Source: JADKCL01 sp046329055 (GTDB lineage Bacteria; Bacteroidota; Bacteroidia; J057; JADKCL01). From it: a stretch of DNA of 64,000 bases. The stretch is taken from NCBI GenBank assembly GCA_046329055.1, contig JAXLVK010000023.1:1-64000 (forward strand). Reading direction: 5' to 3'. The notes below the pieces were generated by a model. The model did not search any database. It saw nothing but the letters and a program-made list of their open reading frames with translations, and was not told where the DNA came from. Below are positions 51,223-61,005 of this stretch, one piece after another. The position numbers and the translations under genes were made by a program. The first letter of the stretch is position 1. The number at the start of each line of letters is the position of its first letter.

Positions 51223-54200
51223 ATGATGAAACGAGTCGGAATTTGGCTAGGGCTATGCCTGCTCTTCTGCTCGAGCGTGTTTGCTCAATCCGATGCTGGC
51301 AAGATCAAAGGAACCGTTAAAGACGAGACGGGCGCGCCTGTCGAGTTCGCAACGGTGGTGATCTCTTCCAATGGCATCATCAAGGGTGGAGCGAACACAA
51401 ATGAGAACGGGGAATTCAGCATTGCACCTGTGGAGCCGGGACTTTATGAGGTCAAGGCCTCGTTTGCCGGCAACGTGATCGTCGCCAGTGGCATCACGGT
51501 GGCTGCGAACAAGACGGTGGATGTTCCCCTGGCGATCGAGACAGGTGTGGAGTTGAAGGAGGTGACCATCACTGAAACCATCCCGATTGACAACACCACC
51601 ACCGGCGGTTCGATCAGCAACGCGGATGTGAAGAACATCGGTCTGCGAAACGTGAACACGCTGGCTGCCATCGTGCCCGGTGTGTATCAGAGCGACGACG
51701 GTGACGCCATCAACATGCGCGGTGGCCGTAGCAGCTCCACGGTGTACTTCGTGGACGGTGTGAAGGTGCGTGGTACCTTGAACCTGCCCCAGAAGTCCAT
51801 CGGTCAGCTCTCCGTCATCACTGGTGGTACTCCTGCTGAATACGGTGACGTGATCGGTGGTATCATCTCCGTGACCACTTCATCCCCGAGCTACGAACTC
51901 AGCGGTGGTTTGGAATTGCTGACTTCGCAGTTCCTCGACCCCTACGGTTACAACCTCGTGGCGGTGAACCTGTCCGGTCCGCTCATCACCAAGTACATCG
52001 ACTCCATCGATTACAACAAGCCGATCCTTGGCTTCTTCATCGCCGCTGAAGGCGAATTGATCAAGGATCAGGACCCTGCTCAGGGTGGCGTGTTCAAATT
52101 GAAGGACGAATACTACAAGGACCTCCAAGAGAATCCTCTGACCCTGGACGAAAGCGGCAACTTCTTCCTGAGCCGTGCCAACTTCACCACTCCTGACATG
52201 GTGGAGAAGTCCAAGTTCAAGCTGAACAACAACGGTCAGACCTTCCGTACCAACCTGCGTCTGGATTTCCAACCCTCCGAGAACATCATCGTGAAAGTCG
52301 GTGGCGGTTTCGTGGATCAGTCCAGCGATCAGTGGAGCATTGCAAACTCCTTGTTTGCCAATGAGGCCAATCAGCTGTTCAAAGGCCGTCAATACAGTGG
52401 CTGGGCTCGCTTCCAGCAGACTTTCAAGACGGACGAAAGCAGCCCTGTCCAGAACCTCTTCTACCAATTGCAAGTTGACTTCTCTCGCTATGACCGCGAG
52501 TTCATGGATGCCAATCACCAGCGCAACCTCTGGGACTACGGCTACGTGGGCAAGTTCAACTATGACCGCCGCGAGGTGTACCGTTACGTGGATCCGATCG
52601 ACAACGCCGACATCCACAACCCCGACATCTCCTCCAACGGCTACTACATGACCGCTGGTTTCTCTCCGATCAACCTCACCTTTGATCCGAGCACTTCCAA
52701 GAACCCGGTCCAAGCCAACTACAACAACTTCATTTTCGACTATATCGAAAACAACGGTATCGTGAACCCCTTCACCGGGATTCGTGACTACTCCGTGCGG
52801 AACCTCGACTTCCTGAGCTTCTACGGTGGCATGCGCAACGGTGACCCCACTGACCAAATCTACTCTCTGTACTCCGGCCCCGGCTCCAGCCAAGGCGGTT
52901 ACAGCAAGTACAGCTTTGATCAAGGTCGCCTCACTGGCCAAGCTTCCGGCGAAATCAAGGGTCACGCCATCAAGGTCGGTTTCGAGTTCGAGCAACGCGT
53001 CGAGCGTTACTGGGGCGTCGCCAACCGTGCACTCTGGCAGTACATCCGTCAGCTGACCAACCGTCACCTGGCTGGTATCAACCAAAACCCCGCAAGCTGG
53101 GAATTGGTCACCGTCAACGGTCAGTTCCAAGACACCGTGCATGCACCGAGCTTCTATGAGCCGCTCGATCAAAGCACCTTCGACTTGAACCTCCGTGGCA
53201 TCTTGGGTCTGCCCTTCGATGGAACCGACTTCATCGTCACTGACAACCTCGACCCCGATCTCCTCGATCTGCGCATGTTCAGCGCTAACGAGTTGCTCAA
53301 TGACGGTAACCAATACGTGAACTACTACGGTTACAACTTTGCAGGTGAGAAGACCAAGCGCGTCCCCGCAGAAAACTTCTTCACCGACGAGAAGAACCGT
53401 CCGATGAACGCTTTCTCCCCGACCTACATCTCTGGCTTCATCCAGGATAAGTTCGAGTTGGAAGACATCATCTTCAACGTGGGTGTGCGTTTCGACCGCT
53501 TCGATGCCAACCAAAAGGTTCTGAAAGATCCCTACGTCCTCTTCCCCGCTTACTCTGTGGGTGAAGCCAGGGCTCAAGGTTTCGATATCCCGGCCAACAT
53601 TCCGGACAACTGGGTGCCTTACATGGATGACGCTCTGCAGCCCACCAATCCTGACGGTGTGCTCGGCTACCGCGATCCCGAAGCTCAAATCTGGTACGAC
53701 AAGAATGGTGCTCCCACCAGCTCTGCCAGCCTCCGCTCCGGCGGTGAGGTTCAGCCCTACCTGAAAGATGACAAGGTGAGCATTGAGTCCTTCGAGGACT
53801 ACACCCCGCAGGTGATCGTGATGCCCCGCCTCTCCTTCTCCTTCCCGATCTCTGGTGAGGCAGTGTTCTTCGCTCACTATGACGTGTTGGCTCAACGCCC
53901 CGGTTCCACCGGTACCTCCAGCGCATCTGCCCTTGCTGGTCAGATCGCGGACTACTACTACCTCGCCAACAGCTCCACCATCACCGTGGTGAACCCCAAC
54001 CTTCGTCCTGAGCGCACGATCGACTACGAGGTCGGCTTCAAGCAAAAGTTGAATGACTACCTGGCCCTGTCTGTGTCCGCGTTCTACCGCGAGATGCGCG
54101 ACATGCTCCAGATCACCAACTTCTTGGATGCCTATCCGACCACTTACTCGACCTACAGCAACATCGACTTCGGTACTGTCAAAGGCTTTACGTTTGCACT

Positions 54201-54960
54201 GAATATGATCCGTATGCGGAACATCCGCATGTCGGCGAGCTACACCCTGCAGTTTGCAGCAGGTACGGGCTCGAGCTTCACCTCCAGCCGGAACGCTCTG
54301 AGCGCAGTCGATGGCTTCACCGCCATCCGCGCCCTGCTTCCTCTGGACTTTGACCAACGCCACCGTTTGGCGGGCAACATCGACTATCGCTTCTTCGGCG
54401 ATGACAACAAGGGCCCCGGCATCAATCTGGGAGAGAAGACGCTGTATCCGCTTGCAAATGCGGGTGCAAACCTGACCTTCTACCTCGGTTCCGGTACTCC
54501 TTACTCGGTGAACGCCCTCGCCAATTCGGCTGACGTTCAGAGCGGGATCAACCAAAACATCCAGCTCAGCGGTACCCCCAACGGTAGCCGTCTTCCCTGG
54601 CAGATGCGTTTCGACCTGAAGCTGGACAAAGACCTCATGTTGGGTGGAAAGACCAAGCTCGACTCCGAAGGCAAAGAGATGTCTGATGGTAAAGGCAACG
54701 TGCTCAAGTCCAAGCAGTACGCCCTGAACATCTACATTCAATTCCTGAACCTGCTCAATACCAAGAACGTGCTGAACGTGTACAAGACGTCTGGCTTGCC
54801 GCTGGACGATGGCTACCTCACCACGGGCGTTGGTCAGCAGGCGATCAAAGCCGCCATCGACGGTGATGCATTCAGCTACCTGTACACGCTGCGGATGCAA
54901 AATCCCAGCAACTACAGCCTCCCCCGGAGGATTCGTTTGGGTGTTCAAATTAACTTCTGA
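51223..54960 (+). CDS. TonB-dependent outer-membrane receptor with carboxypeptidase-like N-terminal domain
   Basis: This 1,245-residue protein has a signal peptide (~1-22, ending VFAQ) and a carboxypeptidase-regulatory-like domain (~27-105: GKIKGTVKDETGAPVEFATVVIS). The plug domain follows (~125-230: NVNTLAAIVPGVYQ, INMRGGRSSSTVYFVDGV, YGDVIGGIISV). The rest is a long beta-barrel (VNPNLRPERTIDYEVG, ending RRIRLGVQINF). The plug and barrel match TonB-dependent receptors, but it is not paired with a SusD lipoprotein, so it is not a standard SusC. The cargo is unknown. Codons are strongly biased to C-ending forms and CGT/CGC Arg, as in highly expressed genes. The next gene starts 11 nt after it. 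Confidence 0.88.
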   Translation: MMKRVGIWLGLCLLFCSSVFAQSDAGKIKGTVKDETGAPVEFATVVISSNGIIKGGANTNENGEFSIAPVEPGLYEVKASFAGNVIVASGITVAANKTVDVPLAIETGVELKEVTITETIPIDNTTTGGSISNADVKNIGLRNVNTLAAIVPGVYQSDDGDAINMRGGRSSSTVYFVDGVKVRGTLNLPQKSIGQLSVITGGTPAEYGDVIGGIISVTTSSPSYELSGGLELLTSQFLDPYGYNLVAVNLSGPLITKYIDSIDYNKPILGFFIAAEGELIKDQDPAQGGVFKLKDEYYKDLQENPLTLDESGNFFLSRANFTTPDMVEKSKFKLNNNGQTFRTNLRLDFQPSENIIVKVGGGFVDQSSDQWSIANSLFANEANQLFKGRQYSGWARFQQTFKTDESSPVQNLFYQLQVDFSRYDREFMDANHQRNLWDYGYVGKFNYDRREVYRYVDPIDNADIHNPDISSNGYYMTAGFSPINLTFDPSTSKNPVQANYNNFIFDYIENNGIVNPFTGIRDYSVRNLDFLSFYGGMRNGDPTDQIYSLYSGPGSSQGGYSKYSFDQGRLTGQASGEIKGHAIKVGFEFEQRVERYWGVANRALWQYIRQLTNRHLAGINQNPASWELVTVNGQFQDTVHAPSFYEPLDQSTFDLNLRGILGLPFDGTDFIVTDNLDPDLLDLRMFSANELLNDGNQYVNYYGYNFAGEKTKRVPAENFFTDEKNRPMNAFSPTYISGFIQDKFELEDIIFNVGVRFDRFDANQKVLKDPYVLFPAYSVGEARAQGFDIPANIPDNWVPYMDDALQPTNPDGVLGYRDPEAQIWYDKNGAPTSSASLRSGGEVQPYLKDDKVSIESFEDYTPQVIVMPRLSFSFPISGEAVFFAHYDVLAQRPGSTGTSSASALAGQIADYYYLANSSTITVVNPNLRPERTIDYEVGFKQKLNDYLALSVSAFYREMRDMLQITNFLDAYPTTYSTYSNIDFGTVKGFTFALNMIRMRNIRMSASYTLQFAAGTGSSFTSSRNALSAVDGFTAIRALLPLDFDQRHRLAGNIDYRFFGDDNKGPGINLGEKTLYPLANAGANLTFYLGSGTPYSVNALANSADVQSGINQNIQLSGTPNGSRLPWQMRFDLKLDKDLMLGGKTKLDSEGKEMSDGKGNVLKSKQYALNIYIQFLNLLNTKNVLNVYKTSGLPLDDGYLTTGVGQQAIKAAIDGDAFSYLYTLRMQNPSNYSLPRRIRLGVQINF

Positions 54961-54971
54961 TCCTGGCGAGA

Positions 54972-57900
54972 ATGAAGATGGAAAAGATGATTACGAAATC
55001 GGTATTGAGCCTAGCATGCCTGATGCTCCTCGGGGCGACAGGGCTGTATGCCAAGGAGAATATTGGCCAGAAGCGGGCCAATGAAAAGGGAATGCGCACC
55101 TCTGCCAACTGTGCCCCCGCTAGTTCTTCTGTGGAATTGGACATTAACAACGTCCGGGCATTGATCCACAACGGCGGTGACTTTTGGTGGGACTTGGTGG
55201 GCAACCCCCGCTACGAGGTTCCGAAACTTCCCAGAGCTCAAGCTGCTTCTGCTCGCCACTCCTCCTTTGCGGGTTCGCTCTGGATCGGAGGTATCGACGA
55301 AAGCGGTCAGCTCCGTGTTGCAGCGCAGACCTACCGTCAAGGTGGTAACGACTTCTGGCCCGGTCCTCTGACTGCCGGCGGCGCGACCATCGACGACGTG
55401 ACCTGCTCCGCATGGGACGATCACTACCTGATCACCAAAGAGGAAATCTCCGCCGCTCGTGCAGCCTACCTCGATGCCGTCACCAATGGCGGTACCTTCA
55501 ACGTGGACCTCTATCCTGCGGTGAAGTCTTGGCCTGCATTCGGCGAAGATGCTGACGGCAACCGCCTCTCCATGGCTCCCTTCGTGGACGTGGACGGCGA
55601 CCCGCTCAACTACACCCCCTCCGCTGGTGACTATCCCGACATCTCCCCCACAGCAGGCGGCGGCTCCCCCGACCAAGCCATCTGGTGGGTGATCAACGAC
55701 AAGGGTGACGTCCACACCGAAACTGGTGGTGAGGCGATCGGCTTGGAAATCCAAATGCTCGCATTTGCATTTGCCACGACCGACCAAGTCAACGACATGA
55801 CCTTCTACAAGTACAAGGTCGTGAACAAGAGCACCCTGCGCCTGAACAATACCTACATGGGTCAATGGGTTGACTCCGACGTCGGTAACTACTCTGACGA
55901 CTACGTTGGTTGCGACGTCAGCCGTGGTCTTGGCTTCGCTTACAACGGTGACGCCAACGACGAAACTGCTGCAGGCTATGGTGCCAACCCGCCCAGCTTC
56001 GGATTGGACTTCTTCCAAGGCCCCTATGGTGACAGCGGCGACCGCTTGGACATGGGTACCTTCGTGTACTACGAAAACGACTTCTCCCTCCGTGGCAACC
56101 CTGAGGTCGCTACCCACTTCTACGGCTACCTCCGTGGCTACTGGAAAGACGGTTCCCACATGGTGGACAACGGTCAAAACGGCTATCCCGGCACGGCTGC
56201 TGGTCCTGAGACCCAGTTCATGTATCCTGGCGACCCCGGATTCTGTGGTGGTGGTGGCAACGGCGGATGGTCTGAAGTCACCGCTGGCAACCAGCCCTTC
56301 GACCGCCGGTTCCTCCAGTCCGCAGGTCCCTTCACCCTGCAGCCCGGTGCTGTGAACGACATCGTCGTGGGTGCTGTGTGGGCCCGTGGTTACTACAATG
56401 ACCAGTTGGGTTCCGTCTGCGAACTCTTCACCGCAGACGACATCGCTCAAAGCCTCTTTGACAACAACTTCAAACTCCTCGACGGCCCGGATGCTCCGGA
56501 ACTCACCATCGACGAATACGATCAAGAGTTGTTGGTCAAGTGGGACTATAGCAACCAAGACGTGTTCAACAACTACCACGAAAGCTACCTCCAAGCTGAC
56601 CCCGCCCTGAAGGCTCAAGGTCTTGCTGACTCGCTGTTCGCTTTCGAAGGTTACCTGATCTACCAATTGGTGAATGCATCCGTGTCCGCCAACGACGTCT
56701 TCGACACCGACAAGGCCCGTATCGTGGCTCAGTGCGACCTCAAGAATGGTGTTTCCACCATCGTGAACCGCACCAGCCAAAGCGTCTCTGGCTTGACCCA
56801 GCCGATCATTGTGGACGTTGTCATGGTCCAAGGGGCTGACGAAGGTGTTACCCATAGCGTGCGTGTCACCGAGGACTTGTTTGCCACTGGTGCAGACCGC
56901 CGCTTGAAGAACTACACCACCTACTACTACGGTTCCTTGGCTTATGCTTACAACGCAGAGCCTTCTGGCGGCCGTCGTTTCGTTCAAGGCAACCGCTTCT
57001 TCAAGAACACTGCCGCTGTTCCTCACAAGATCGACTTCGAAGGTCTCGGTACCGTGGTCAACTCTGACTACGACACCAGCCCCGAAATCACGCAGATTGC
57101 AGGTGTTGGCAATGGTGGTCACTTTGTGGACCTGACCGCAGCATCTATCAATGATATCCTTGCAAATGACTCCGTCGCTAGCCTGACCTACCAGTCTGGT
57201 AAAGCTCCGATCACTGTCAAGGTTGTGAATCCCAAAGAAGTGCATGCAGGCAACTACCGTTTGGAAGTGGTCGGCAAGAGCTACGTCGGGGAGACCTTCA
57301 CCATCCGGAATGACAGTGTGGTTCTGATCGACAGCACCTTTGCTGATTGGGAACTATATGAAGGTGGTAACCTGATCTATCAATCCACCTACATCCAAAG
57401 AACTCAAACCGGAGTCCTCGGTACCAGCGTAACCAATCGCCCCGAGCCGGTGAGTGGCATCGAGCGCCTGATTCCTGAGCACGGCATCTCCGTGGCAGTC
57501 GGTGACGTGATCGAATCTGGTGACACCCTCATCGATGGTGTGATCGGCGCAACGATGACCTTCGATGATCCGCTTCAAACTTGGCTCTTCGGAGTGCCCG
57601 ACCAAGATGGTTTCGACGCATGGGATTGGATCCTGTCTGGTGACAAGGACACCGACCGTGGCCACAGCGGTAACGCCTACAAAGTGAACAGGGTCTTCGA
57701 CAAAGAAGAGCACTTCGAAGCCCTGATCAATGGTATGTGGGGTCCCTTCTGCATGGCCCGTCAGTTTGTGAACGATGACGCAGCAGGTGATGTCCGCCCC
57801 GGTGTGGATGTTCGTCCTACCAACTCCGGTTTCGGTGTGAGCGCTGCAACCGTCACCAACCTGAGCCAATTGCCTGACGTGGATGTGGTCTTCACCTCCG

Positions 57901-58889
57901 ACGTGAGCAAGTGGTCCAAGTGCGTGGTGATCGAGACCAGCCCTGGCAAGGTGCTCGGCAGCGGTGCATGGCCTATGGCTGCTCGTTGGGACTACCCAAT
58001 CGTGAACGCAGGCGACACTGCTCGCGACTTCGGTGCCGACCTCGTGACCCAACAAGGCATGAGCTGGTTCCCTGGCTATGCCATTGACGTGAACACTGGC
58101 CGCCGCTTGAACATCTTCTTCGGCGAAAGCTCCTGGGATCGTGACAACAATGGTTATGACATGTTGTGGAACCCGACCTCCAGCTTCGGTGCAACCGGAA
58201 CCAACGTCGGTGGACGCCACTTCGTGTATGTCACCCGTCAGACCTATGATGAGTGCGCGTACCTCTACAACTTCCTGTCCAATGGCACCTTGCCTACCGC
58301 AGGAACTGGTTCGCTCCTCTTCCTCGATCAAAACGACCCCAACACCGACATGCGCGAGGCTTACAAGCTGGTCGCATGGGTGGGTTGCCCGATGCTCTAC
58401 CCCGGCTACTCCTTCAAGGATCCCAAGGAAATCCCCACCAACGCGACCATCAAGTTGCGTGTGAACCAGCCCATCCGTTCGCGGGGAGGCACCACGGATT
58501 ACCCGATCTTTACTTGGAGCACCGACGACCTCGCTGCTGAAGCTGGCGTGACCGCAGTGGCTCAGAACTCCCTGCTGAACAATGTCCGTGTCGTGCCGAA
58601 CCCCTACTACGGCTTCAGCACTTACGAGCGTTCGCAGTTGCAGACCATCGTTCAGATCACCAACCTGCCCCGCAAGTGTACCATCAAGATCTACAACTTG
58701 AGCGGTACCCTGATCAGGACCTACATGAAGGATTCCGACAACCCCAGCCAAAACTGGGATTTGAAGAACGCCAGCGGTACGCCTGTGGCTTCGGGTCCGT
58801 ACATCATCCACGTGGACGGTGGCGATCTGGGTGAAACCATCGTGAAATTCATGGCTATCATGCCGGAACTGGATTTGAATGCGTTCTAA
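54972..58889 (+). CDS. Giant secreted protein with T9SS/FlgD-like C-terminal region
   Basis: This 1,305-residue protein has a signal peptide (~1-27, ending LYAK). A large repetitive beta-rich body (~40-1190) follows, with many Asp/Asn/Gly motifs (GWWVIND-like, DNGQNGYPGTAAG, GGGGNGGWSEV). Near the end VVPNPYYGFSTYERSQLQ, NLPRKCTIKIYNLSGTLIRTY and WDLKNASGTPVASGPYIIHV match the FlgD-like/sorting-domain fold used for T9SS cargo, but it is followed by an extra ~20 residues. The body fold is not recognised. It is in one operon with a TonB-type receptor and a PorV-like protein, so an abundant surface or outer-membrane-linked product is likely. Codon bias is as strong as in the receptor gene. Confidence 0.8.
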   Translation: MKMEKMITKSVLSLACLMLLGATGLYAKENIGQKRANEKGMRTSANCAPASSSVELDINNVRALIHNGGDFWWDLVGNPRYEVPKLPRAQAASARHSSFAGSLWIGGIDESGQLRVAAQTYRQGGNDFWPGPLTAGGATIDDVTCSAWDDHYLITKEEISAARAAYLDAVTNGGTFNVDLYPAVKSWPAFGEDADGNRLSMAPFVDVDGDPLNYTPSAGDYPDISPTAGGGSPDQAIWWVINDKGDVHTETGGEAIGLEIQMLAFAFATTDQVNDMTFYKYKVVNKSTLRLNNTYMGQWVDSDVGNYSDDYVGCDVSRGLGFAYNGDANDETAAGYGANPPSFGLDFFQGPYGDSGDRLDMGTFVYYENDFSLRGNPEVATHFYGYLRGYWKDGSHMVDNGQNGYPGTAAGPETQFMYPGDPGFCGGGGNGGWSEVTAGNQPFDRRFLQSAGPFTLQPGAVNDIVVGAVWARGYYNDQLGSVCELFTADDIAQSLFDNNFKLLDGPDAPELTIDEYDQELLVKWDYSNQDVFNNYHESYLQADPALKAQGLADSLFAFEGYLIYQLVNASVSANDVFDTDKARIVAQCDLKNGVSTIVNRTSQSVSGLTQPIIVDVVMVQGADEGVTHSVRVTEDLFATGADRRLKNYTTYYYGSLAYAYNAEPSGGRRFVQGNRFFKNTAAVPHKIDFEGLGTVVNSDYDTSPEITQIAGVGNGGHFVDLTAASINDILANDSVASLTYQSGKAPITVKVVNPKEVHAGNYRLEVVGKSYVGETFTIRNDSVVLIDSTFADWELYEGGNLIYQSTYIQRTQTGVLGTSVTNRPEPVSGIERLIPEHGISVAVGDVIESGDTLIDGVIGATMTFDDPLQTWLFGVPDQDGFDAWDWILSGDKDTDRGHSGNAYKVNRVFDKEEHFEALINGMWGPFCMARQFVNDDAAGDVRPGVDVRPTNSGFGVSAATVTNLSQLPDVDVVFTSDVSKWSKCVVIETSPGKVLGSGAWPMAARWDYPIVNAGDTARDFGADLVTQQGMSWFPGYAIDVNTGRRLNIFFGESSWDRDNNGYDMLWNPTSSFGATGTNVGGRHFVYVTRQTYDECAYLYNFLSNGTLPTAGTGSLLFLDQNDPNTDMREAYKLVAWVGCPMLYPGYSFKDPKEIPTNATIKLRVNQPIRSRGGTTDYPIFTWSTDDLAAEAGVTAVAQNSLLNNVRVVPNPYYGFSTYERSQLQTIVQITNLPRKCTIKIYNLSGTLIRTYMKDSDNPSQNWDLKNASGTPVASGPYIIHVDGGDLGETIVKFMAIMPELDLNAF

Positions 58890-58908
58890 CATTCAACGGA
58901 TAAGAGAG

Positions 58909-59970
58909 ATGAAGAAAATTCTAATTCTTGGATTGGCACTCTGCGCCGCTGTGGGACAAACCTTCGCTGGCAATGACCAGCGCGCAGGCCAGGCCGGAGC
59001 CACCCAGCTCTTGGTGAATACTTGGGGCCGCTCCAGTGGCTACAACGGTATCAACATCGGGAGTGCCTCCGGTATCGAGAGCATTATCACCAACCCTGCT
59101 GGCTTGGCAATGACACGCCGGACGGAACTGGTGTTTGCTCACACCCGTTACCTGGTGGGCTCAGACATCTCCGTGAACAGCTTCGGTATCTCCCAAGCCC
59201 TCAAGCGGGCCGGTGTGATCGGCATGTATGTCACGGCGTTTGACCTGGGCACCTTCATCCGTACGACCGAGGCCAACCCTGAAGGGGAACTGGGCACATT
59301 CCGCCCGACCTTCATGAACCTCGGCCTCACCTACGGCAAGAAGTTCACCGACCACATCTCTGTGGGCGCGACCATCAAGCTGGTGACCGAAAGCATCAAC
59401 AACGCGAATGCAAGTGGCATCGCCTTCGACGCAGGTGTGCAATACCGCACCAACCTGGGCAAGGACTCCCTGCACAATGACAAGTTGAAGATCGGTATCA
59501 CCCTGCGCAACGTGGGTTCCACCATGCGCTACGGCGGCGACGGTCTCTCCTTCCGTGCCAACCGCGACCCCAACTTCACCTCGCTTTCCAGCCGTCCCAC
59601 GGCCAAGTTCGAGATGCCGTCTGTACTCGCGATGGGCTTGAGCTACGACATCTGGATGGGTGAAAATCACCGCATCACTCCCTTGGCTGCCTTCATTTCC
59701 AACTCCTTTACCCGTGACAACGTGGGTATCGGCCTGGAGTATGGCTTCAAGAAGTACTTCGCAATCCGTTACAGCTTCCTGTACGAGCGCGACATCTTCA
59801 GCAACATCAACCGCAGGACTGCGTGGACAGGCCATGCGCTTGGAGGTTCTTTCGAGATTCCCTTCAAGGTCGGCAAGGATCGTACCTCCAGCTTCGGTCT
59901 CGATTACAGCTACCGTTCGACGAATCCCTTCAACGGCACGCACGTGATGGGCATTCGGATCGATCTCTAG
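58909..59970 (+). CDS. PorV/PorQ-family outer-membrane protein
   Basis: This 353-residue protein has a signal peptide (~1-20, ending FAG) and then a FadL-like beta-barrel. The family-typical N-terminus reads QAGATQLLVNTWGRSSGYNG and NIGSASGIESIITNPAGLA. Regular strands follow (MNLGLTYGKKFTDHISVGATIKLV, FDAGVQYRT), with a final GTHVMGIRIDL. PorV shuttles T9SS cargo from translocon to attachment complex; PorQ-like relatives are less known. Its place 19 nt after the giant protein gene suggests a dedicated partner. The start at 58909 is chosen over the upstream 58879 for the clear signal peptide. Confidence 0.85.
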   Translation: MKKILILGLALCAAVGQTFAGNDQRAGQAGATQLLVNTWGRSSGYNGINIGSASGIESIITNPAGLAMTRRTELVFAHTRYLVGSDISVNSFGISQALKRAGVIGMYVTAFDLGTFIRTTEANPEGELGTFRPTFMNLGLTYGKKFTDHISVGATIKLVTESINNANASGIAFDAGVQYRTNLGKDSLHNDKLKIGITLRNVGSTMRYGGDGLSFRANRDPNFTSLSSRPTAKFEMPSVLAMGLSYDIWMGENHRITPLAAFISNSFTRDNVGIGLEYGFKKYFAIRYSFLYERDIFSNINRRTAWTGHALGGSFEIPFKVGKDRTSSFGLDYSYRSTNPFNGTHVMGIRIDL

Positions 59971-59983
59971 TCTGGAATTTTCT

Positions 59984-59991
59984 TAAATTTG
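59984..59991 (+). promoter_or_regulatory. -7 box TAAATTTG, greA
   Basis: This exact TAnnTTTG match lies after the PorV-like stop and just before a hairpin; a second match, TAATTTTG, lies at 60027-60034. No clear -33 TTG precedes it. Confidence 0.4.
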
Positions 59992-59992
59992 C

Positions 59993-60023
59993 ACAGTGGG
60001 TTGGCTTATGGTCAACCCACTGT
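59993..60023 (+). terminator. Hairpin between the PorV-like gene and greA
   Basis: ACAGTGGGTTG (59993-60003) and CAACCCACTGT (60013-60023) form a perfect 11-bp stem with a 9-nt loop, followed by CATTAATTTT. It is probably the terminator of the receptor locus. Confidence 0.6.
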
Positions 60024-60060
60024 CATTAATTTTGTGGCTTGAATAGAGAATAATACTGCA

Positions 60061-60537
60061 ATGGCGGATAGTCAATTTTTTACAAAAGAGGGAATCGATA
60101 GGCTGCGCGCTGAGCTGAACGAATTGAAGACGACAGGGCGTAAGAAGATCGCTGCGGCCATTGCCGAGGCGCGTGAAAAGGGCGACTTGAAGGAGAATGC
60201 CGAATACGATGCCGCCAAGCATGCCCAGGGCCTCCATGAGGCAGAAATCGCAAGGCTTGAGGCCATCGTGGCCAATGCACGCATCATCGATGAGTCGCAG
60301 CTCGACACTTCCAAGGCGCTGATTTTGAGCACTGTGCGGCTGAAGAATCTCAAGGATGGCAAGGAGATGAAGTACAAGCTCGTCTCCCCCAAGGAGGCAG
60401 ACATGCGTGCGGGCCGGATTTCGGTCGAATCCCCTGTCGGTAAGGGTCTGCTGGGTCGCTCGGTGGGCGAAGTAGCCATGGTGGAAGTGCCCGCTGGCAA
60501 GATCGAATTTGAGATCCTCGAAATCACCTACGAATAA
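60061..60537 (+). CDS. greA: Transcription elongation factor GreA
   Basis: This 158-residue factor stimulates RNA polymerase to cleave backtracked RNA. The N-terminal coiled coil carries the two tip acids in REKGDLKENAEYDAAK. The C-terminal FKBP-like domain has MKYKLVSPKEAD and ISVESPVGKGLLG. Length is normal. It starts 38 nt after the hairpin and is followed by the HIT gene after 2 nt. Confidence 0.97.
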   Translation: MADSQFFTKEGIDRLRAELNELKTTGRKKIAAAIAEAREKGDLKENAEYDAAKHAQGLHEAEIARLEAIVANARIIDESQLDTSKALILSTVRLKNLKDGKEMKYKLVSPKEADMRAGRISVESPVGKGLLGRSVGEVAMVEVPAGKIEFEILEITYE

Positions 60538-60539
60538 GC

Positions 60540-60941
60540 ATGGCAAGCATCTTCACAAGAATTGTGCAAGGTGAGATACCTGCGCACCGCATCGCCGAGA
60601 CCGAGCAATTCCTCGCCTTCTTGGACATCACCCCGCTTCATGAGGGCCATACCCTCGTGATCCCCAAGAAAGAGGTGGACTACATCTTCGACTTGGACGA
60701 GGAGACCTATATCGGGCTTCAACTTTTTGCGAAAGTGGTGGCAGAGGCCGTGAAGAAGGCCATCCCCTGCAAGAAGGTCGGCGTGGCGGTGATTGGCTTG
60801 GAAGTGCCGCATTGCCATATCCACCTCGTGCCCATCGACGCGATCGGAGACATCAATTTCTCCGGTGAGAAGCTCAAGCCCAGCCAAGAGGAGCTCGCCG
60901 CGACAGCTGCGAAGATCCGGGCACATGTGCCGGGCAACTAG
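60540..60941 (+). CDS. HIT-family nucleotide hydrolase/transferase
   Basis: This 133-residue protein has the N-terminal SIFTRIVQGEIPAHRIAET and the histidine triad CHIHLVP in EVPHCHIHLVP (His-x-His-x-His). HIT (HINT-type) proteins hydrolyse nucleoside phosphoramidates or AMP conjugates. It follows greA by 2 nt, a common arrangement in Bacteroidota. Lys/Asp in PLHEGHTLVIPK are conserved positions. Complete. Confidence 0.94.
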   Translation: MASIFTRIVQGEIPAHRIAETEQFLAFLDITPLHEGHTLVIPKKEVDYIFDLDEETYIGLQLFAKVVAEAVKKAIPCKKVGVAVIGLEVPHCHIHLVPIDAIGDINFSGEKLKPSQEELAATAAKIRAHVPGN

Positions 60942-61005
60942 GAGTCAATTCTCAATTCGGAACAATTGACAATTGGGAGTTTCCTGTCCAGGGGCTTCCT
61001 GATGG

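Noticed and set aside
51880..54948. Open frame of ~1,000 codons on the minus strand opposite the TonB receptor
   Set aside because: It is a by-product of the strong C-ending codon bias of the receptor gene, has no signal or family-like motif, and the plus strand encodes a clear receptor.
55011..58892. Long minus-strand frames opposite the giant secreted protein
   Set aside because: Same codon-bias effect; composition (Val/His/Gly-rich) is not protein-like and the plus strand has signal peptide and C-terminal domain.
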